Assembly: GCA_036852015.1 (NCBI GenBank)
Contig: JAANDG010000609.1
Location: forward strand, 1 to 64,000
Source: Pelodera strongyloides
Taxonomy: Eukaryota > Nematoda > Chromadorea > Rhabditida > Rhabditidae
DNA: 64,000 nt
Direction of reading: 5' to 3'
The notes under the pieces were generated by a model. It searched no databases, was not told where the DNA came from, and saw only the letters and a list, made by a program, of their open reading frames with translations. The translations under genes were made by a program, and so were the position numbers. Shown here in pieces: positions 58,076 to 64,000 of the stretch (positions within the stretch are counted from its first letter, which is position 1; the number at the start of each line of letters is the position of its first letter).

Positions 58076-61000
58076 CTACGGGTTATACCAATCGAGGAAA
58101 AGAAGTGTGAATGTGATTACAATAATACAAAAGAGGACTACCACTCTCCTGCCGGCCGAATTTGAAATGGCTTGTCTGATCCATTCATTACCATCTCTCA
58201 GGTTTTCTGTTGTGTGGACTGCGGTCTCATGCACGAACTCAATATCCTTTTCTTGGTCTGCCAACTAGAATACAATGATAATAACTATTTAAATAAGAAC
58301 ACAATATCTAAAAGGGGTACAGGATACAGGCGACAATACACAGTGAAAGGAGTTAAAGCCAAAAGTTGTCTTGAAAAGGTGACATGTACAAATGGATCAC
58401 ACGCTCACGTCAAATGTGGAACAACAATTGGTTTGACAAAATAGCTCGCTTTGACACTGGAGTGAAACATTGATGTTTCGACCCAAAAAAATACCGATCT
58501 AGAGTACAGGAACTGCCCAAGACCATAAATAAAGGCAAAAAGGCTATACTTATACTTGCAACTGACCTTTTCTGTTAGAGTCTCCTGTAATCGTTGAATC
58601 TCAATTATTTGGGTCTCCAGAACATCCATCTCTTTGTGAGCCTATAAACATACACAACCTATTTTAACACTTTTCTGAGAGTCGAAGTCTCAATACAAAT
58701 AAATAGGCAGATAGATATCACACATGCATATACATACACACATCCGCACACACATACATCATTCACAAACACGCAGTCAGACGAACATATACTATAGGTG
58801 CGCAGTCGCGAACAACTTCGCACGCATAACGATGAAGTCACAAGGCAAAACCATAGAACCAAAATGGCTAAACCAGGAATAAAAAAGAGCTTACTTGTGT
58901 AAACTTTTCAAGAAGCATTTCATTCTCCGCCTGTAGTTGAGCCTTTTCACCTTCGCTGAGATGTAATTCCTGTTCAGCTTCTGCCTCACTCTGTAAAGGA
59001 ATCGGAATGCATCGTTAAAACCGAACGAAGATACTGTAATGAGGGCCGCACTCTTTGTATACAGAAACATTCATCAACATACACACGCAAATCGATATGA
59101 ATATGCTAATTTAGAATATCCATGCGAACTCATTGTCTAAAGAAACAAATAGAAGAAAAATTGAAAAAAACCTCATTGTTGCCACGGTCAAAGACGTCAG
59201 CATCTATCTTTACATTCCTCTTTCTTAACGAAGTTTCCGGTTCCATACTTTTGAGGTCAATTTTCTTTGTATCTTCTGAATCGTCCCAATTGTCCCAACC
59301 TGGAAGATCATATTCGACTACTAATCCGTTCTTCTTAGGCGCCCATCCAACTTCAAATTGGGAACCAGGCTATACCGATACTTAGCAACATAGCAATCAA
59401 TGTGCAGTACTGTACGCCCACGACAAAAGCAAAAGAATTACCCATAACCAACGACTGAGAAGCTGAGCATCGAGCTAGGATACCCTACTATGATACCCCG
59501 TTGTGTTACGTAAAAATCAATCAAATATGAAATGCCGACCTTCTGTATTTGGTACATCTTCCTTTAAATCCCAGCCCGATTCTTCGATATCTTCATTCAG
59601 ATTATCCCATCCGGAACCACTTTCTTCCTCATGCTCATCCGCTTCAACTTTAATCTGGCCACGCTGGATACGATCTTAACGCATTAAATCAGTTTTCTAT
59701 CGACACATCGGCTCTCAAACTGGAGAGGTGGGAAATCACGCATGCAACCCACAGAAAAGCGTAAGGGTATCTCAAATACAATGGTGACGTGACATCACAA
59801 AACTCAAACTAGATCAAACTTTCTCCCCGTGTGCAGTTTAAATAGATTACATAAATCAGACAAATACAGATGTCAATTAAACTCAAACAGCAAAACATAC
59901 CTCTACTTGCATTGCTAAGAAAAGGGGAATCTCCTCGATCAAGAAATCCAGACGATTTCATCTTTTCTGTTAAAGAAGATAGCTTCCCGTACTGTTTTCG
60001 GTCAGAAATGTACTTCAGGTGTAGTTTCCTAGAATAAACCGGCATTCAGATGACCAACCACTATCTCTTTACTCTGGTGTCCGGCTGTTGCTTATGCTTG
60101 TCTTATTTGATGTTTTCTGTTTCTGGTTGCTAATATTTCTAACAATTTTCATATATAATAGGACAAAATGAGCATTTATCGATGTCTTTCACCATCAAAA
60201 CTACCTCATTCCAGTGACCATATTCCCAATATAGGCGAGTCGTTGTTGTTGGATATGAAGGGCATTCAGAAGGTGTTCTTCTTCACAACTCGTCTTCAGC
60301 ATTCCGTCCTTCTTTATCTGACTCCAATAGTTCTGCACCAAACCAGATAGATGGCGGAAAAGCTGAACAAAGCAAAGTCCATTGCAATACATTTAAGCAT
60401 CAGCCACGTATAATATTGTGAGCAAAAACAAATCAGTCTGTCAGTTTCTAAGTTTTAGGTCATAGTCGTAGGTCGCATACCTAGAGTCTAGAGCTAAACT
60501 CGACTGACAATCAAGAATGATGTATGTATTTACGCTTGCGCACTACTTTATTTACCATGTATGAATAGATCACATCACTCACAAATCAAGCAGTGAATTA
60601 TCGATCGATATGAGAATCAGAAAATGAATGCATTAGCAGTTCAAGTAGCAATGCCGTACCTTATCCGATTGGGCGTCAAATTTGTCTCTCTCCTCGTCAG
60701 ACATTACGGAAAACGGTGAGTAGAATGAGAGGTAATCGACACTTTTGCTCGATACCAAGGCGAAAAATTCTATAAAAAACGATAAGTATACTCGAAAAGC
60801 TTGAACAGCACGTCAATGCTTCTTTTCTCATCAGGGGACTAAATACCCTTCACGACTCCCATCCGACCCCACTTCCCACTACCAACTTCCAGGTTGCCAT
60901 CCGTGACCGTGACTAGTGACTACGCCCCATCTAGCATCACATAAAAGTGATATAGGAATACTACATACTAGCAAACTAGACTCAAAGCTTCACCTGTCAT

Positions 61001-61510
61001 ATCCCTATTCAGCTGTGTGACCAATTTTGCGTAATGTATATAAACTGGAGAAGCCCGCACTCGTTTTGATACCGATGCTCCAGCTGTAATAAGAAGAAAT
61101 CTGAACCGAAACCTCGGACTACCAATGAAATTACCAAAAAAAAAAGTCCTAGCATATGCTCAGACGCATGAATCTGTTAGCTAGTCCCATTTCCCAATTA
61201 GTTACATTGATATGTGATAATCACACTAGAAGAGCGGTTCCAGTTCCAACATCACAAAGTTAAGATAGAAACACGAAAAGATGCCCCGCTGGCAATGTTA
61301 CTAACTAAAGCTACAGTAAGTTAATAACATGGTTTATGAACAGACATATATATTGAGCGAAGTGCAAAAATTGGCAAAAACCGAGCACCCAGCACCCATA
61401 ATACATATGCAATTCAAAATTCTCTACTTACCGTCATCACTGGATATATTCTTGTTTTCTTGCAAGATCTTCGCTCGAGCTTTGAGTAGGGCAGTTTGAT
61501 CTACGGGCAT
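58076..61510 (-). CDS. syx-18: syntaxin-18 (ER Qa-SNARE), 10 exons
   Basis: Tail-anchored Qa-SNARE of the ER for Golgi-to-ER retrograde fusion, partner of Sec20/Use1 in the family. Exons 5' to 3': 61432-61510, 60994-61083, 60660-60769, 60205-60362, 59901-60028, 59540-59674, 59172-59350, 58895-58990, 58567-58641, 58076-58264; 413 codons with stop. The N-terminus MPVDQTALLKARAKI matches the STX18 start; FSVMSDEERDKFD and YISDRKQYGKL match its N-terminal domain. The middle is acidic with repeated GWD motifs (GWDNLNEDIEES, GWDNWDDSED). The SNARE motif runs from about LLEKFTQ through LQETLTEKLADQEKDI to ENLRDGNEWIRQAI, followed by one membrane segment and the typical end FLDWYNP. Two junctions (59674 and 59350) need AAG acceptors to keep phase, so those borders are less sure. 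Confidence 0.9.
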
Positions 61511-62378
61511 CACTCCTTCCTACAGCATACCACAACATTTACTTCACCAAGAAAGACTTGGAACTTACAATCACATTACCACTTGAACTCACAACAAATA
61601 TGCAGGGAGACCGGATAACTGCGGGTAAATCACCAAAGAACGCCAAAATCATAGAAGAGTTTATTTGAAAACTTCCGGATATAAAGTGACATATGCGTCC
61701 TATAGGAAACGAATAAATAAAAATCTACAAAGTTGCACAACACAATATATAGTTCCATCTTTCATGATCAACCGGTGCAATAAGCAGTGCGTTATGAAAT
61801 GGTAACCACAGTCATACAATGGTTAGGTTAGCTCTTAGTGGCAACTCTATTATTCATCCACAGGAATTCGGTGACAAATTGAAAACATCAAAGTGAAAAG
61901 TTTGTGCGCAAAGAATTATGTGGTCGGTGAACAGAACAGAAGTCAAGCATAAACTCATAATGGACTAATTACGGAATGCATTACAATTTACAATAAGATA
62001 CTATGCAGACCAGCTACTGTAGGAAAGTAATATAATGGGTAACACAGTAAGCTTAGTAAACTACATATCGTATAGCACAGTGGTTACAAGCAGTGTACAG
62101 TTTTCAAGTTTACATTAACCTTCTTCCTCAGTTCTGAACGGTACGCTAATAAAATTAACACACTTAATAGTTAGGCTATTTAGGAAGAGCCAATAACCAG
62201 AAACGTTACCGAATAAAACACACTGATACATTACACATTTCCAACGGATATAGATATAGCGGGAAATATGATAAAGTGAACAATGTGTCTGATTTGATAA
62301 TGTGGTAAAAGAAAAGAGTATAAAAATATTTTTTGAACAAAAAGGTGTATACAAGAGATATAAAGAATAAGTCAAAAC
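61511..62378. other. spacer between snb-1 3' end and syx-18 start, no gene seen
   Basis: Contains the probable splice acceptor just upstream of the syx-18 ATG (atgctgtag at about 61520-61528), then AT-rich sequence. The 86-codon minus-strand frame at 62115-62375 lies downstream of the snb-1 stop and has no recognisable motif. Confidence 0.45.
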
Positions 62379-63866
62379 TTATTTTCCACCGGCCCAGATC
62401 ACAATAATGATGATGAGAATGGTAACAATCGCACACATGATAATGATCATCTTGATGTTCTTCCACCAGTATTTACGCTTCAGAGTGGCAGCAGACTTCT
62501 CGAACTGAGATGCGCCTTCCTGAAAACATGAAGAATATACAGTGACCTTTCTTCAATCTGGCACTTGAAAACCTAACGATGAATACCCATTTATATACGA
62601 GATGTATCGCGATTTTTTATTAGCATAATAAATTTGTCTTTAAATTTGCAAGGTGGTCATACAATATCGTAATACAATGCTACTAGTTAACTCGCTTCTT
62701 AGGGACTATACAAGCAAGGTGTAATAACTCGTGTCGTTCTCAACTTATAAACAATATTTATCATATTAAAAAGTCAAGTCGGTATTTATACGTTTATTAT
62801 AATAGACAATTCCAGAAAGTGAACGCATTTTCACCTGAATTCCCTAGAAAAACAAAAAATGACATTTAAAGCGCATCCGCAGATTGCAAATTTAACCAAT
62901 TTACGCAAATCCATGGAAGCGAAGAGGGAGGCATAGAAAAAGTACCATGCATCTTCAAATGATGAAAAGATATAAATAAAAAACTAACCTGGAGAGCGTC
63001 AGCACGGTCATCAAGCTGCGACAGCTTCTGGTCACGCTCCAGCACCTTCTCAACGTTAACCTGAAAGGAGGTCGTATAATGTATGTGAATACAAGATATA
63101 AAAAAGGTTCGCATTTGTCAGAGTAAAAAACTTCGAGACAGAGACTTGGTTGCTCTTGCTCAACTCATTATTCATGATTTTTACATACAGGTGACCACGC
63201 AGTATAGAATGGAAGCCGGAGAGCCAGAACGCAAGTTTAACAGCTTCTACGTATCCTCATAATGATCTACCTAGTTACCTAATCTCAAATGGACGCATAA
63301 AAAACTAGCGCTTACAGTATAAGCATCAATAATAATAAAAAATGATGACGCAGTTATTTTTCATCGTCTCTTATGACGCATTCTTCAAAGATTCAGTCTT
63401 AAAATACAACCAAGTATTTCACCAATAAAACTATTAGCAACAAAACATGTTGCTAAAATATTATCTAATAAAAACTATCGATTTGTCTCACTAGTCTCAC
63501 TCTCTTACATCCTTATATTTTACACCGATATTCCTCATAATCTGCACTAAAAGCTACAAGTTAAAATAATAATAATTTGCTCAATCAGCTCAATATTGTT
63601 TTCCGTTTAACATATTTTCATTTTCCAGGGGAGACATGTCATGTGTTGAGGTTTTCTTACAAACATTGATCTAAAATGCATGACTCACGAACGTTTATAT
63701 AAGCATTCTGAATTTATTTCTTGAACAATATGTGACTTCGAAAGAAAAAAAAAGCTTACCTTCATAATTCCGACCACCTCATCGACCTGAGCCTGTGTCT
63801 GCTGAAGTCTCTTGTTGGAGGGACGAGGTCCCTGGCTAGCACCAGCAGCATCTCCACCGGGGGCAC
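62379..63866 (-). CDS. snb-1: synaptobrevin/VAMP, 5' exon outside window
   Basis: Vesicle R-SNARE that pairs with syntaxin and SNAP-25 in neurotransmitter release. Visible exons 5' to 3': 63760-63866, 62989-63060, 62379-62519, phases closed. The first visible exon gives a Gly/Pro-rich head then [20 protein letters not shown]. The next gives [19 protein letters not shown], with the zero-layer Arg in LERDQ. The last gives the end of the SNARE motif ([19 protein letters not shown]), the membrane anchor (IIIMCAIV... IWAGGK) and the stop. Near-identical to nematode SNB-1. The initiating exon must lie to the right: exon 63760-63866 begins with two bases of a split codon after a ttttcag acceptor, and nothing convincing was found up to 64000. 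Confidence 0.97.
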
Positions 63867-64000
63867 CTGAAAAATTGAATCAGTGGAAATTTTAAGTTTT
63901 GAAAACAAGCAGCATATAAAAGATAAAGGATCTATTCCTGGACTTTGCAAAATTAGTTTGCGTATTATACAATATTTGACGCAACGTTCATTCGTTCATT
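63867..64000. other. start of an snb-1 intron
   Basis: Sequence upstream of the acceptor of exon 63760-63866. Too short to contain a supported first exon; the intron probably continues past the window edge. Confidence 0.6.

Noticed and set aside
46582..62378. One large operon from synaptobrevin to rmd
   Set aside because: Genes are co-oriented but gaps are roughly 500-900 bases and no SL2-type spacing is evident; independent promoters are as likely.
62115..62466. Minus-strand 86-codon frames next to snb-1
   Set aside because: They lie in the snb-1 3' region or overlap its last exon out of frame; no domain.

Overview
The window is nuclear DNA from a nematode. The evidence is worm-type genes in many short exons with small introns, 3' splice sites close to TTTCAG, nematode-type tandem nicotinic receptor genes, a nematode-type serpentine chemoreceptor, neuronal synaptobrevin, and a PAT/DIRS-type tyrosine-recombinase retrotransposon of a kind first described in nematodes. 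The high intron density resembles Pristionchus-like worms, but the species cannot be fixed from sequence alone. No CRISPR array, rRNA or bacterial operon was seen. Gene models were built by hand: splice sites were placed by eye and accepted when codon phase closed across every junction.

Layout. 464-7465 (+): an MPPED-type metallophosphoesterase whose 4.7 kb first intron holds two head-to-tail composite elements, each made of a leader, a 129-bp tandem array and GC-rich hairpins ending in CTAG. 7466-10906: intergenic, with a 1.25 kb palindromic Tc1/mariner-like element. 10907-15892 (-): alpha-type nicotinic receptor gene A. 15893-24933: gene-poor, with a chain of abutting MITEs at 19.5-20.9 kb. 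24934-29850 (-): receptor gene B. 28626-44314: a tandem segmental duplication of about 4.16 kb. Copy 1 (28626-32782) carries the 5' half of gene B and a 3' fragment of an rmd gene. Copy 2 (38068-44314) carries a 5' fragment of gene B and the 3' half of the complete rmd gene. A PAT-like retroelement occupies exactly the junction (about 32783-38067). Copy 2 later took three DNA transposon insertions for which copy 1 preserves the empty sites.

41145-45877 (-): RMD/RMDN TPR gene. 46582-57201 (-): TRM1 tRNA m2,2G26 dimethyltransferase, with a 5.55 kb intron that contains a complete chemoreceptor gene on the opposite strand. A perfect (GTAAGG)17 array starts exactly at one of the chemoreceptor's splice donors. 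58076-61510 (-): syntaxin-18 (ER Qa-SNARE). 62379 to beyond the right edge (-): synaptobrevin snb-1, 5' exon outside the window.

Functionally, the window combines cholinergic ligand-gated channels, two SNAREs (one ER, one synaptic vesicle), tRNA modification, a microtubule-associated TPR protein and a phosphoesterase. The genes are not an obvious pathway. The most notable content is the interplay of transposons, tandem repeats and splice sites: arrays that begin at donors, target-site duplications that copy acceptors, MITE ends that lie against splice sites, and a retroelement with a spliced gag.
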